Source: Siphonodentalium dalli
Lineage: Eukaryota > Mollusca > Scaphopoda > Gadilida > Siphonodentaliidae
Length of the DNA: 64,000 nucleotides
Reading direction: 5' to 3'
Assembly: GCA_032622095.1 (NCBI GenBank)
Contig: CP136067.1
Span: forward strand, 124,349,030-124,413,029
Under the pieces are notes generated by a model. It was not told the DNA's origin. It ran no database searches and worked only from the letters and a program-made list of their open reading frames with translations. The stretch's first letter is position 1, and every line of letters starts with the position of its first letter. Shown here piece by piece: positions 44,343 through 56,204 of the stretch. A program made the translations under genes and the position numbers.

Positions 44343-44900
44343 ATAATAAAGTCCTAAATAATCGACTACTTAATCACAGCAGAATTATGGGTAATTTTTC
44401 AGGATTTAGTCGGAAATATGGCTTGTTGTCATTCATCGCACAGAGCTTTCCGATGAATGGCAACAAGCCATATTTCCGACTAAATCATGAAAAGTTACCC
44501 ATAATTCTGCTGTGGTTAAAGGGGTACTGTACACTAAATCCAGCCATTTATGGGTCCATCTCCTTTTATACTCAACAGAATATATGCAACAAATGAATGA
44601 ATTTGAGCCATGGATTAGTACAAAATACACTCGTGTGCTCTATGAACAATGCAAACAACATGGTATTAATTATAATGAAAATGAATTTATTACTCCAGCC
44701 ATAAATTCATTTTCATTATAATTACCATGCTGTATGTATCATTCATGGAGCATATGAGTGTATTTTGCACTAATCCATGGCTCAAATTCATTCATTTGTT
44801 GCATATATTCTGTTGAGTATAAAAGGAGATGGTCCCATAAATGGCTGGATTTAGTGTACAGTACCCCTTTAAGGAGTCGATTATTTAGGGCATTACTGTA
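44343..44900. mobile_element. family A MITE interrupted by J
   Basis: Left arm from AAGTCCTAAATAATCGAC. After J the arm resumes at GGAGTCGATTATTTAGGG and ends CATTACTGTA. Confidence 0.78.
44516..44872. mobile_element. TTAA foldback element J (nested)
   Basis: TTAA at 44516 and 44869. TIRs AGGGGTACTGTACACTAAAT and its inverse extend into about 170-bp arms with a centre near CCAGCCATAAATTC. It occupies the mirror copy of the same family A TTAA used by family I at 14064. Confidence 0.82.
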
Positions 44901-45142
44901 TAATAAGGTCAAATCTCCAGCGACATCCCCGTTATAATGGTTAAGTTAGAAATCTTAACAGAACTTGACGATCATTTCACCAATTACCAGTGGAAGTCGG
45001 CACAAAACTTCCATTCTATGTCTGATTACGGCATCCATTGTTTTGTTAAAATCGTCCACGAAACAGGAAATGTGTAAAGTAGCAGCACGTCTCCGCTCAC
45101 GTCCTCATAATATCTCTCAATGAGTCGACTTGGCGTCCATTG
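44901..45142. other. unique, no gene seen
   Basis: Moderately GC-rich with no supported exon. Confidence 0.3.
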
Positions 45143-46640
45143 TGTAGAAGTGGAGAAAGTCATTTCCTATCCATTTAGTACAATTACTGTTGAGAGAAAG
45201 GGGTCCATCACTCTACCTCATAACTATGTCAGGGATGGGTTATGGTTTCTATGGCAATACATTACTAACAATGTACTCACATAAATAAACTATAAGGATG
45301 AGTTCGCAGACATTTATTGGAGAATTTTTAGCTTGTCTTACTTTTGTTAAGATTTTTTTTTCTCGAATGCTATTGTGTCGGAATATTTTTCTAAGAAAAC
45401 ACATTCTTTCATGCCTGACACCAGTTGGACCAAAATTAGGTTGAAATTATTTGTTTGTTTTATTTTATTTTCAACAATAATTTAATGAAAAACATGTTTT
45501 TTATAGTAAAAGTAATAAGTTTTAGCTTTTTTCAGTGAAATTTTTGGATCGAAATGGTCATCAGTTGGAATATTTGCAGCCATATAGGGAGGATTGTGTG
45601 TTAAACGCTAGTTGGAAACAAGCCGGAAAAATTCCAAAACCAGGTTGGGTGGGGTGGGTGTTGAGAAAGTAATTTCCTATCCATTTCGTACAATTTACTG
45701 TTGAGAGAAAGGGGTCCATCACTCTACCTCATAACTATGTCAGGGATGTGTTATGGTTTCTATGGCAATACATTACATGTTAAGATTTTTTTTTCTCGAA
45801 TGCTATTGTGTCTGAATATTTTTCTAAGTAAACACATTCTTTCATGCCTGACACAACACCAGTTGGACCGAAAATAGGTTGAAATTATTTATTTTCAATT
45901 ATTTTATTTTATTTTCAACAAGAATTTATGGAAAAGTTGAAGATTTAGCTTTTTTCAGTAACATTTTTGGATCGAAATGGTCATCAGTTGAAAAATTTGC
46001 AGCCATATAGGGAGTATGAAAGTGGAGAAAGTAATTTACTGTTGAGAGAAATGGGTCCATCACTCTACCTCATAACTATGTCAGGGATGTCTTATGGTTT
46101 CTATGGCATTACCTTACTAACAATGTACTGCGCTATTGGGAGGATGGTGTGTTAAACGTTAGTTGGAAACAAGACAGAAAAATTCCAACACTGGTTGGGG
46201 GAGGGCGGTGGGGGTGTAGAAGTGGAGAAAGTCATTTCCTATCCATTTAGTACAATTACTGTTGAGAGAAAGGGGTCCATCACTCTACCTCATAACTATG
46301 TCAGGGATGGGTTATGGTTTCTATGGCAACACATTACTAACAATGTACTCACACAAATAAACTATAAGGATGAGTTCGCAGACATTTATTGGAGAATTTT
46401 TAGCTTGTCTTACATTTGTTAAGATTTTGTTTTCTCGAATGCTATTGTGTCAGAATTTTAAGAAAACAGATTTTTCATGCCTGACACAACACCAGTTGGA
46501 CCAAAAATAGGCTGATGTTTTGTTTTCAACAAGAATTTATTGAGAAACATGTTTTTTATAGCAACAGTTTCACTTTTTTCTGTAAAATTTCGGATCGAAA
46601 TGGCCATCAGTCAACGGGTGGAAAATTTGAAAATTTAGCT
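45143..46640 (+). repeat. four irregular tandem units (O array)
   Basis: Units start with GTGGAGAAAGT-like sequence near 45143, 45655, 46021 and 46214. They share GAGAGAAAGGGGTCCATCAC, CATAACTATGTCAGGGATG and CATGCCTGACACAACACCAG. Lengths vary (about 510, 365, 195, 425) because of internal deletions. Confidence 0.72.
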
Positions 46641-46693
46641 AAAATGATCTTTTAAACATTGTTGTTTCAGAATCCTTTGTAAGAGAGCATTTT

Positions 46694-46933
46694 TTAACCC
46701 TTTCATCACTGGAGCTGCGCTGATACAGAATTAAAGATCCTGTGCCAGTGCATTCTCTTAGCAGAAACAAGAGAATGCACTGCTTACATGGTCATGGTAA
46801 ATATTTGTTAGGCCAATGCATTCTCTTATATATGCGAGGCTCCCTATGGGAGACTCGTATATATAAGAGAATGCATTTGCACAGGGTTTTTCGCAATATT
46901 TCAGGCAGCTCCATGCAGTCATGGAAGAGTTAA
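46694..46933. mobile_element. TTAA element C2, copy j (reverse)
   Basis: TTAACCCTTTCATCACTGG, then the C2 3' features (TTAAAGATCCTGTGCCAG) first, ending CATGGAAGAGTTAA. Confidence 0.72.
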
Positions 46934-47280
46934 GATTTTAGTCTAGAACATTGTTTCAGATGTTTTACTAAGAATACACTATTTTTAACCCTGAATTTCA
47001 ATATTATAATCTAGAATCAATTTAGGTTGCAAATTTGTTTAATGAACTTACAAACACTGTTGTTCCAGAAGCCTTTGTAAGAGAGCATGATTTTTTAATC
47101 CCATCTAGGTCCATGTGATCAAAATCTAATTCAGTTCAGTCAGGTGAAACAGTTTTACTGGGACATATTTTATATGTACCCAAAGCTTCACTCAATTTCC
47201 AACTGGACCATAAATATAGCTCAAATCTAAACAGCAGATTGAGAAATATTTCACCAAGAAAGGGTTAACCATTAAAGAAC
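46934..47280. other. unique with a short echo of nearby sequence
   Basis: CTTTGTAAGAGAGCATTTTT occurs at 46673 and again (ending GATTTTT) near 47070. It also matches, inverted, the 3' flank of C2 copies f and g. So one C2-bearing repeat unit is shared between 27.5 and 46.7 kb. Confidence 0.4.
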
Positions 47281-47493
47281 CTGTGCCAGTGCATTCTATT
47301 ATATATGTGATTCTCCCATAGGGAGCCTCGCATATATAAGAGAATGCCCTGGCTTACAAGGTCAAAGTAAATAGTGTTAGGCCAATGTATTCTCTTATAT
47401 ATGTGAGGTTCCCTATGGGAGACTCACATATATAAAAGAATACATTGGCACAGGGTTTTCACAAAATTTCAGGAAGCTCCAGTCAAGTGTTAA
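47281..47493. mobile_element. TTAA element C2, copy k (reverse)
   Basis: Two hairpins, TTTCAGGAAGCTCCAG and TTAA at 47490. Left terminus eroded. Confidence 0.65.
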
Positions 47494-47809
47494 TGTAAGG
47501 ATAGTTCTTTACCGGAATCAATCGAGTCAAAGACAAGATTTATTCTGGTAAAGAACTATTCGCGTGCTCTGACCGACTTAGAGTACAATGGATCGCACAC
47601 AATGGGATTAGCTGGAAATCACTGTTGAGTGTTTGTTGACCACGACACACAACCCGTGTGCTGGCCGACATTGAACGCGCCTTGGAAATTGGTGTGCTTT
47701 ACCAAAATTTGTAGAACGATTGTAACAATGCTCTAATTCATGTTAGCCTCCCCCATTGGGACTGTTGAGTGTGGGCCTCGGTTTTAACCATTCCATGACC
47801 GGAACTATA
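47494..47809. other. unique, no gene seen
   Basis: Contains a small hairpin: TAGTTCTTTACCGGAAT and ATTCTGGTAAAGAACTA (47510-47560). Confidence 0.35.
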
Positions 47810-49745
47810 AAGAGAATTATTATATCTGACGCCAGATGTTTCTATTGGTGTAAATGTATTTCATTGCACGATAAATAGCTAAGGGATTGAGATACAAGTT
47901 TTTCAACTGAACTAAAGTCTCGTTCTTCTCAAAATTTGTCACATAAAATAAATATTACGGACAAATATAAAAATTCATTCGTATAAACACTGATGTTTCT
48001 GTTTTCTACTTTTCTATTCTGTACTTATTTGGAAATTCAAATGGCAATGTTCTTTCAAATTTCAAGTTTCATAAATATTTCTGTTGCTTCTGTCGGTACA
48101 TGTCATCTGGAATGATAGAGCACATCTTGAGTTTAAAATCATGTTCGCACTTGAAAATTTATGTCAAAATATTATTTTTCAATCACGACGAGTACTTGTT
48201 GTGCAGAGATCAAGCATATGGTTGTCACGGTGTTACAATACCGAAAATCAACTTAACATGCAGGAATGCACACCAGTTGACTTGGAGTTCATCAAACTGT
48301 TTACTCCCTTTTAAGACTATTATATCTGATGCCAGATGTTTCTATTGGTGTAAATGTATTTCATTGATAAATAGCTAAGCAAAATTGAAATAAAGTCTTG
48401 CTCTTTTCCAAATTTGTCACCTAAAATAAATATTACACACAAATATCAAAATTCATTCGTATAAAGACTGATGTTTCTATTTTCTATTCTGTACTTTTTC
48501 GGAAATTCAAATAGCAATGTTCTCTCGTTCAAACTTCAGTTTCATAAATATTTCTGTTGCTTCTGCCAGTACTTGTCATCTGGGATGATAGAGCACATTT
48601 TTAGTTTAAAAATCATGTTCGCACTTGAAAATTCATGTCAAAATATTATTTTTCAATCGTACTTGTTGTGCAGAGATCAAACATATGGTTGTCACGGTGT
48701 TACAATACTGAAAAGCAACTTAACATGCAGGAATGCACACCAGTTGACTAGGAGTTCGTCAAACTTTTTAATCCCTTTTAAGATGATTATATCTTACGTC
48801 CGATGTTTCTATTGGTGTAAATGTATTTAATTGCACGATAAATAGTCAAGGGATTGAGACACCAGTTTTTCAACTGAATTAAAGTCTTGCTCTTTTCAAA
48901 ATTTGTCACCTAAAATAAATATTACGGTACACACAAATATCAAAATTCATTCGTATAAACACTGATGTTTCTATTTTCTATTCTGTACTTTTTCGGAAAT
49001 TCAAATAGCAATGTTCTCTCATTCAAACTTCAGTTTCATAAATATTTCTGTTGCTTCTGCCAGTACTTGTCATCTGGGATGATAGAGCACATTTTTAGTT
49101 TAAAAATCATGTTCGCACTTGAAAATTCATGTCAAAATATTATTTTTCAATCAAGATCAGTACTTGTTGTGCAGAGATCAAGCATATGGTTGTCACGGTG
49201 TTACAATACCGAAAATCAACTTAACATGCAGGAATGCACACCAGTTGACTTGGAGTTCGTCAAAACTTTTTAGTCCCTTTTAAGACTATTATATCTGACG
49301 CCAGATGTTTCCATTGGTGTAAATGTATTTCATCGATAAATAGCTAAGCAAAATGGAAATAAAGTCTTGCTCTTTTCAAAATTTGTCACCTAAAATAAAT
49401 ATTACACACAAATATCAAAATTCATTCGTATAAAGACTGATGTTTCTATTTTCAATTCTGTACTTTTTCGGAAATTCAAATAGCAATGTTCTCTTGTTCA
49501 AACTTCAGTTTCATAAATATTTCTGTTGCTTCTGCCAGTACTTGTCATCTGGGATGATAGAGCCCATTTTTAGTTTAAAAATCATGTTCGCACTCGAAAA
49601 TTCATGTCAAAATATTATTTTTCAATCAAGATGAGTACTTGTTGCACAGAGATCAAGCATGTGGTTTGTCACAGTGTTACAATACTGAAAATCAACTTAA
49701 CATGCAGGAATGCACACCAGTTGACTTGGAGTTCGTCAAACTTGA
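47810..49745 (+). repeat. long-unit satellite, four units of 467-502 bp (N array)
   Basis: TATATCTGACGCCAGATGTT-type starts lie at 47821, 48321, 48788 and 49290 (spacings 500, 467, 502). All units carry TTCTGTTGCTTCTGCCAGTA-like and ATGCAGGAATGCACACCAGT blocks. Differences are small indels such as loss of GCACGATAAATAG variants. The conserved 60-codon frame MFLFSILYFFGNSNSN is AT-rich and breaks in places, so I treat it as non-coding. Confidence 0.82.
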
Positions 49746-50794
49746 TTAAAGGCCGAACTGAAGCAATCAGAAATCTAGTCAACTCAATATTTGATGCGTT
49801 GGCAGAAGAATATTTAATCTGCAGCGAAATCGTACAATGAAAATCAATCAGCTAGATTTTCTGAGGAACTCTAAAGAAACCATGTCGTTTCATTATATTT
49901 CTAATATTTGAATGGATTTCCTTTGCCTCGAAAACCCAATAAGTCCAGAAAATGAAATTAAGGAGTCATTGTCATAAAAGCGGTAGAATTTCCATCATAT
50001 AGTGTGTTCTGAACACAATGGCAATACGCTACATGAGAGCCTCTCGCGAAGATTTTGTGTTATCGTGAGAGCGGTATTTTAATACAATAGCGAGCGCCGG
50101 GTTTGAACCTCCCTAATGAAGTATAGTGTGTATTATTCCCCTGCAGTTCGTATTAGGTTGTGCTTCAGATGCATAACAATAGGATGCTATTGACAATAGA
50201 AAGAAGAGTCCATTATCGGAGCGGGGATGATAGATCGGTGCCAATAAACCAAAGTTAAATATTATTAAGATTAATACTTGGAAATGTCGGAGAATTGTGA
50301 TTTTTCCAATAGAGTGAAATATGATTATTTGAAGTAAATCTATATTGGAGATTTTATAGCAGTCGGCGCACCGATTCATTACGACTCATATTTGAATCGT
50401 CCCTCTCTGCATGTTGTAATATCAACTATTCTCGCCAGTAATCAGAAGTCGCACACAACAGTTAGTTAGGTTATGTCTCGCGGAATTTCCTATTTCTGGA
50501 AATTATCAACGAGCCATTAATTTTGTTGCCACAGTGTCAAGGCGATCTTGTCTTCTAGCGGCATGCGGCTTCCAATGACAATGTTATTTTAACCCATTTA
50601 ACCTGTTTCATATGTCGTGTTGCTCTTCTGAAAAAGTTTTACAACTCACTTGACAGATTTGTGTGCCTGATATGTGCCGTGCTGAGTGACGATTTAAAAG
50701 GACCATCGATTTAAAGGGACCATCGTTCCACAGACTGTATAATTGAGAATCCAGGAGATATTCTTAGCTGTAAGTATACTTTAACTGTGTCTTA
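49746..50794. other. unique region; one short coding-like segment
   Basis: 49746-49840 reads GRTEAIRNLVNSIFDAL then AEEYLICSEIVQ and stops. It looks like a C-terminal peptide but has no clear acceptor. A hairpin CTCTCGCGAAGATTTTG/ATCGTGAGAG lies at about 50040. Nothing else is supported. Confidence 0.25.
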
Positions 50795-51182
50795 TTCAAG
50801 CTTGATTATAGTGTGCCTGTCATTTGCCGAATGAAGTCCACAGGTCTTCTTTGGCCTCATCTTCTGGAAAGTTTCTTTATTATCAATTTTCTATAGAAAC
50901 TTCTTCACATAGATTCTATTTATTTTTTGTGGTTTAGTTTCTCTATATCACCAAATTTGCAGATGACACATTGCATAATCGAGGTTCCCAATGGGTGTAC
51001 ATCACAATATTCACCATTTAGGAACTTCATTCTGAGTTTATGTCTCCCATAGCAGATGAGGCCATTCAGAATGAGGTCCCCTGATGGTGAATTTGGTGAT
51101 GCTAGCCCGCTATGCTGGATAGCATCACCAAATTCACCCTCTGGGTACCTCATTCTGCAAATCACAGGCACACTTTAATAGG
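50795..51182. mobile_element. family B composite
   Basis: CAAGCTTGATTATAGTGTGC start, the spacer with TTGCAGATGACACATTGCAT, then a full palindrome (51065-51170). The first palindrome is reduced. Confidence 0.68.
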
Positions 51183-51217
51183 CTTGCTTATTTACTCAAA
51201 TATGTTCAGGCCTTAAA

Positions 51218-51388
51218 TTAACCCTATATACTCATTGACGAGTAGTTCCCTTTTTAACCCTTTCTATACTAAATACTCATTGACGAGTAGTTCCCTTATT
51301 AACCCTTTCTATACTAAATACTCATTGACGAGTAGTTCCCTTATTAACCCTTTCTATACTAAATACTCATTGACGAGTAGTTCCCTTA
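51218..51388 (+). repeat. 45-bp tandem repeat of a C5 terminus
   Basis: TTAACCCTTTCTATACTAAA followed by TACTCATTGACGAGTAGTTC and CCTTA. TTAA positions are 51254, 51299 and 51344, giving a period of exactly 45. A shortened unit starts at 51218. Confidence 0.85.
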
Positions 51389-51784
51389 GGAAATGTTCAG
51401 ATAATATGTTCAACAAATGACCATAGGTCATATATGTCGTTTGTTGAACTTATTATCTGAACATTTCACACCAATGAATATGTATCATTCTTGTCTTGTA
51501 TTTAATATCTTTTCATATGTCTTCCATATGCTTTTATTACCTGAACATCCCTCGAAATGAAAAATTGACCGTTCCAATTGGTTCAAAGGTGATGATGTTT
51601 TCATACAACTGGAACTATTCATATACCATATTTTGAACACACCAGTATATAAAGGGAACATATTTTGAACACAGCAGTATATACAGGGAATGGTCTATAT
51701 TGTTAGCAATATCATTGAAATATGTTCAACCCTGTCTATACTAAATACTCGTGATAAGTAGCTCCATCAGGAAATGTTCACATA

Positions 51785-52158
51785 TTAACCCTTTACCCAA
51801 CAAACCGGCCAAAAACGGCCAAAACAGCCTAAATTATCTTGGGTCTGTCTCAATAAAACCATACAAATATGGATATCATTGGAACCGGCTCATTGACCAC
51901 ATTGTGATAGTTACAGTTAGCCCTGTGCCAATGCATTCTCTTATATATGCGAGTCGACCATAGGTCGCCTCGCATATATAAGAGAATGCATTGGCATAAA
52001 AAAATTCTTTTTTTTACCATTTTTTCTTACATTCTTTAACAATTTTATAATTTGTAATGTGTTAAGCCAATGCATTCTCTTATATATGCGAGGCGACCTA
52101 TGGTCGACTCGCATATATAAGAGAATGCATTGGCACATGGCCGTTCTGTTGGGTAAAT
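51785..52158. mobile_element. TTAA element C1, copy c (nested)
   Basis: TTAACCCTTTACCCAACAAA at the left. The right end stops at TTGGGTAAA and lacks the final AGGGTTAA. Both cassettes are present. Confidence 0.75.
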
Positions 52159-52370
52159 GATCATAGGTCGTTTGTTGAACTTATTATCTGAACATTTCCC
52201 ACCAAAGAATATGAATCTTTCTGCACTTGTATTAATAGTATTATATGTGTTTTTCTGTCAGTTGTCTGCTTTTTTTACCTGAACATCCCTCCAAATGAAT
52301 AATAGACCATTCCAATGTATACATTTATAACTGAATGGGGGAAACTATTCAGTATAGGAAGGGTTAAACC

Positions 52371-52778
52371 TATTGCAGGGATTATCCTTGGTAGCATTAG
52401 GGGCTGAATCCCAATTCCATAAATATATGACTTTTTCCCAATTTAGAGTCTAAAATTTCCCAATGTACGAAGGTGAAAAATTTACTTTTAAGTTCGACAA
52501 TTGCGAGTGTCTGGGTCCCTTTCCCAGAATGATATTATCCCTGAATTGTTTTGTTTTTTTGCATTGTAGGGATCAATGTATTGAAATACTGATATGTGGA
52601 CTATATATTCCTCGGAAAATAAGGGGTCACATTTCTCTACAGCATGTAATAATAAAGTTATTAATATTTTTTTTTTTTATTTTTATTGAGATCAAAATAT
52701 ATTATTCAGAATTCAATGTTCAAAAGTACAAATTATTTGCAAAAGTTACAGAAATTCACAATTTTGACAATAAACACT
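52371..52778. other. unique AT-rich
   Basis: A 114-codon ORF (52463-52807) runs through a TTTTTTTTTT region into C2 and is not credible as a gene. Confidence 0.35.
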
Positions 52779-53000
52779 TTAACCCTCCCATGAGTGGAGC
52801 TTCCTGAAATTTTGCGAAAACCCTGTGCCAATGCATTCTCTTATATTTTAATGTTTTGGACTAACAATATTTACCTTGACTTTGTAAGCAGTGCATTCTC
52901 TTATATATGCGAGGTTCCCTATGGGAGAATCACATATATAAGAGAATGCACTGGCACAGGGTCTTTAATGCTGCACCAGCGCAGCTACTGTCATGAATCA
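52779..53000. mobile_element. TTAA element C2, copy l
   Basis: TTAACCCTCCCATGAGTGG at the left, second hairpin intact, right end decayed after CTACTGTCATGAA. Confidence 0.65.
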
Positions 53001-53291
53001 GATAAATTGTTTACATTATTTATTTTGTAGATTTTGTGTTCATTTAGTTTATGAGTGTAGACAACAATTGCATACCTCTCTTCAGTGGTTTCGGGAACCA
53101 TGTCACTTTTTAAATGAGACTGACTGACGTATAAATTTGGTTTAGTGTAAGGGAAGCATCTGACAGGTATAAAGTAGACTACGACGAATCGGGGCATTTG
53201 CGGCTCGAATCGAATCGGGTCAATGATTTCGAATCTCAAATTGAATCGTCTCCTATTAAAATTCTAACAATTGGTTGTTGGCTTATTGCAG

Positions 53292-53361
53292 TGCACCGAG
53301 AGAAATTTTCCCGACAATGAATACTACGCACATTTTATCCAGCATATTTTTACGAATTTAC
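53292..53361 (+). CDS. candidate exon (70 nt) compatible with exon 5
   Basis: Acceptor GGTTGTTGGCTTATTGCAG and donor TAC/GTAAGTTG are both good. Continuing from exon 5 in phase 0 it reads CTERNFPDNEYYAHFIQH then IFTNL, leaving one base. One other frame is open too. The FPDN..YY..FI..IF.N pattern faintly resembles the extracellular part of RAMP-type receptor accessory proteins. That is only an impression. A possible next acceptor lies at 55920. Confidence 0.38.
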
Positions 53362-53639
53362 GTAAGTTGGAATTCTCTTACCGCCGTACTGCTGCTGTTG
53401 CCAGTAGTGGATGTAACTTCTTGTTAGTTTCCCAGAAGGAAACTGCACTTGGTCAACACCAAGTGTTCTCTGCTAATAAGGGGCACCCGCAAAATTATCA
53501 CTCTTCCAATAACTTATCAGGAACTAGTGAAGTTTGTTTATTGCCATGTGTTAAATTGCGATTAATATGCACCCGGAAACAATTACAACGCCCCGCACTC
53601 GCTTACAATCAGCACAAACTTTCCGAGATTTAGATCACA

Positions 53640-54121
53640 AATCTCGCATGTTTATAAGGAAGATAACTATTATTGGAGTTTAGATGTAAATGATATTTCT
53701 GGGTTTATATACATGACACGAGCAATTAAATCACATAATTGAATGTGAGACAACATTTTTTTTACAAGTTTTTCAACAACACATCCTGATTTTTGTTATG
53801 TACCCAGTAAAATTATCAAGCTTAATACAATTGCTAAATTGTCTGGCAATCCAATCATTGTTGATGTGTTTTTGTGATGAAAAACCATTCTAATTGTTAC
53901 GCCAAAAATCTGATTCAGTAACTTATCAATTCTCCAGAAAGAAAACAAAACATTCTAAAACAGTGTATTTTGTGCTATCAAACCAGACGATATAACTCCG
54001 AACCGGACACCGAAAGAGGAACCGGATTGATTCAATTGCAGTCTGTGGTTATACAGCTTGTAAATATGAAAGAGAACACATCTCCATTTTCACCCAGAGG
54101 CTTCGCACCTGGTACTATATA
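53640..54121. other. no feature seen
   Basis: AT-rich unique DNA. Nothing supported. Confidence 0.35.
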
Positions 54122-54385
54122 TTAACCCTCATATTCTAAATGGATTCTCCCACCCAGTTATAACAGTATATATTGGAATGGTCTACTATACATTTGGAGG
54201 GGTGTTCAGGTAAAATTAGCAGACGACAGACAGAGGAAAAGATAGTAGAAGTGCAGAAGGATAATTACTATTCATTGGTGGGAAATGTTCAGATAAGTTT
54301 TAATAATGGCGTTTTTTTTAACTTAATATCTGAACATTTCCTATGGGTACAACTTGTCAATGAGTTATTTAGTAAAGAAAGGGAT
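54122..54385. mobile_element. TTAA element C5, copy g
   Basis: TTAACCCTCATATTCTAAAT at the left, TTCTCCCACCCAGTTATAAC and ATTCATTGGTGGGAAATG inside, right end AGTAAAGAAAGGG without clear TTAA. Confidence 0.65.
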
Positions 54386-54566
54386 ATTCGATATTCATTT
54401 TATTATTTGTTTCGACCTAGATATTCAATTCTCATTCGACTGACTTTTAAACAACGAATATTAATTTTGAATACTTCATAATTTTCAACACAAAAGTGAC
54501 AGACAATGACGGCAGTCTGTTAACACCCACACGACTGCTGCGAGATCTAAAATAGTACAGTAATAG

Positions 54567-54680
54567 TACAGTAATGCCCTAAATAATCAACTCCTTAACC
54601 ACAGCAGAATTATGGGTAATTATTCAGGATTTAGTCAGAAATATGGCTTGTTGCCATTCATAGGAAAGCTGTCAGTGAGC
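54567..54680. mobile_element. family A half-element
   Basis: TACAGTAATGCCCTAAATAA, left arm only. A partial TACAGTAATAG precedes it. Confidence 0.65.
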
Positions 54681-55204
54681 TACACTCTACACACCATGTA
54701 GTAAGCACATGGTTAAAACTGCAGTGTTCTTTGTGACAATGTGGGTCAATGTTGCAAATTCCTTTGATCAAACACCATCTCCAATTCCAAATTCGACCTT
54801 ATGTTATAAATCGATTGACGAGGGAATTCCATTATGTGACATCATTTGGTAGTTTAATTTTGTCCAAATGCCTAATGACAGTCCAAAATTAGATTTGTGA
54901 AAAATAAAGGTCTTTTTTTTTAAATTGCAATAAGTTTAACCTATTAAATGAAATAATATCCTAAGTTTATTCACTGATCATGGAAGCAACAACGATCTTT
55001 TAGTTATAGCAATGGAAATGGTGAAAATAAATCTGGTATTATAGTCAAACTTGTACATTGCGGGAACCAAGACTAAAAATTTGATTTGTTATTTGATTTG
55101 AGTGAAGAAAAAGTGTCATTCACAGGGTTCTACAATAATATTTATATTTATTACATGATCCTACCCTTATTCCATTCAATAAACCCATTCTATAAATTGT
55201 GATA
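54681..55204. other. no gene seen
   Basis: Unique AT-rich DNA. Confidence 0.35.
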
Positions 55205-55627
55205 TTAACCCTTTGAGTGCCAGGGGCCGATCTCATCGGCCCTAAACCTACAAAATAAGTCTGTTAAAGAATATAAAGAATAAATTATTAAAATTGTAAA
55301 AAAAAATAAAAAATAAAAAATTGTATTGAATAACCCTGCAGGGAGCCCCACACATACATGGAAGCATATAGAAGAGTGTTGTCTGCTCATGTTTGTCTGG
55401 GGCTCTGTATGGGTGAAACTATAAAATTGTTAAAGAATATATAAAAAATAATTATTAAAATTGTAAATAATTGTAAAAAATAATACCAAATGATAAAAAA
55501 TTGTTAGGCCAATGCATTCTCTTATATATGCGAGGCGACCTATGGTCGACTCGCATATATAAGAGAATGCATTGGCACAGGGTATATGGTTTGATACAAA
55601 AATCGGACCTGGCACTCAAAGGGTTAA
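55205..55627. mobile_element. TTAA element C3, copy d
   Basis: TTAACCCTTTGAGTGCCAGG to CCTGGCACTCAAAGGG with TTAA at 55624. A 100-bp unrelated segment (CCCTGCAGGGAGCCCCACAC) is present in the spacer. Cassette at 55510-55575. Confidence 0.78.
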
Positions 55628-55682
55628 ACGTTCGTTTAATAACAGGAAATTGTGCCAGATGACATTTGACTTCTGGTTTGTC

Positions 55683-55785
55683 ATCATGAGAATGCTAGCC
55701 TGCTGTGCGGGATAGTGTCACTAATTTCACCCTCTGGGGACCTCATTCTGCAAATGACAGACACACTATTTCAAGACTTGTGTTT
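55683..55785. mobile_element. family B half-element
   Basis: From AATGCTAGCCTGC to GACACACTATTTCAAGACTT. Right arm only. Confidence 0.6.
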
Positions 55786-55998
55786 GTATGGACCTTCTGT
55801 CTCTGTTTACCTCTTGAATAGCGAGGGACAGCAATCTTTAAATGAATGTGCTTATGACTTTTGGAAGAAAAAAACAATTCCCAATGAAAAATTGATCAGA
55901 TCCGTTGTTTTTTTTCTCAGGCAATCCATCTTACATGACATTTTCTATTATCCAATATCAGGGAATCTTTTTACAACAATAAATATTAGAATGTCTTG
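55786..55998 (+). other. open stretch of about 70 codons, possible terminal exon
   Basis: One frame reads GPSVSVYLLNSEGQQSLN then ECAYDFWKKKTIPNEKL onward to TGA at about 55998. Alternatively a strong acceptor (CCGTTGTTTTTTTTCTCAG, 55919) could take the 53292 exon into NPSYMTFSIIQYQGIFLQQ and a stop overlapping AATAAA. Both are tentative. Confidence 0.22.
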
Positions 55999-56204
55999 AT
56001 CACCCGGAATGCGGTAGTGCGATGTTCGTAGATTGTTTTGTGACCTTTAGAGCTTGAAGAAAAGATACAGCAGAGTTGCAATTATTGAAATAACTATCTT
56101 CGCAATTTGATGCAGGTTCAATAAATTTTTAACTTTTTTAGTGGATAGTAATAATGAAACCTGGTATTGGGCCCCATCTGTGATATAGGAGGAGGAGTCC
56201 TTAT

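Larger units (their letters stand above)
51218..52370. mobile_element. C5 element with tandem left ends and nested C1
   Basis: The left end is iterated (next entry). C5 palindrome GTTGAACTTATTATCTGAAC occurs at about 51440 and 52172. A second C5 left end is at about 51725, and C1 copy c lies within it. The right end is CTATTCAGTATAGGAAGGG then TTAA. Confidence 0.65.

Noticed and set aside
48471-49634. Conserved 60-119-codon frame MFLFSILYFFGNSNSN in each satellite unit
   Set aside because: Phe/Leu/Asn-rich from AT bias, broken in one unit, and conservation matches that of the surrounding DNA.
51941-52138. Regularly spaced palindromes reminiscent of a CRISPR array
   Set aside because: Two hairpins per element, no short unique spacers, eukaryotic context and TTAA borders explain them.
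41567-53361. Joining the 41567 exon to the 53292 exon
   Set aside because: The first exits in phase 1, and the second has a stop in the frame required for that entry.
53271-53633. 120-codon ORF as a single-exon gene
   Set aside because: The GTAAGT donor at 53362 and the acceptor at 53291 fit a 70-nt exon better. The rest of the frame has no support.
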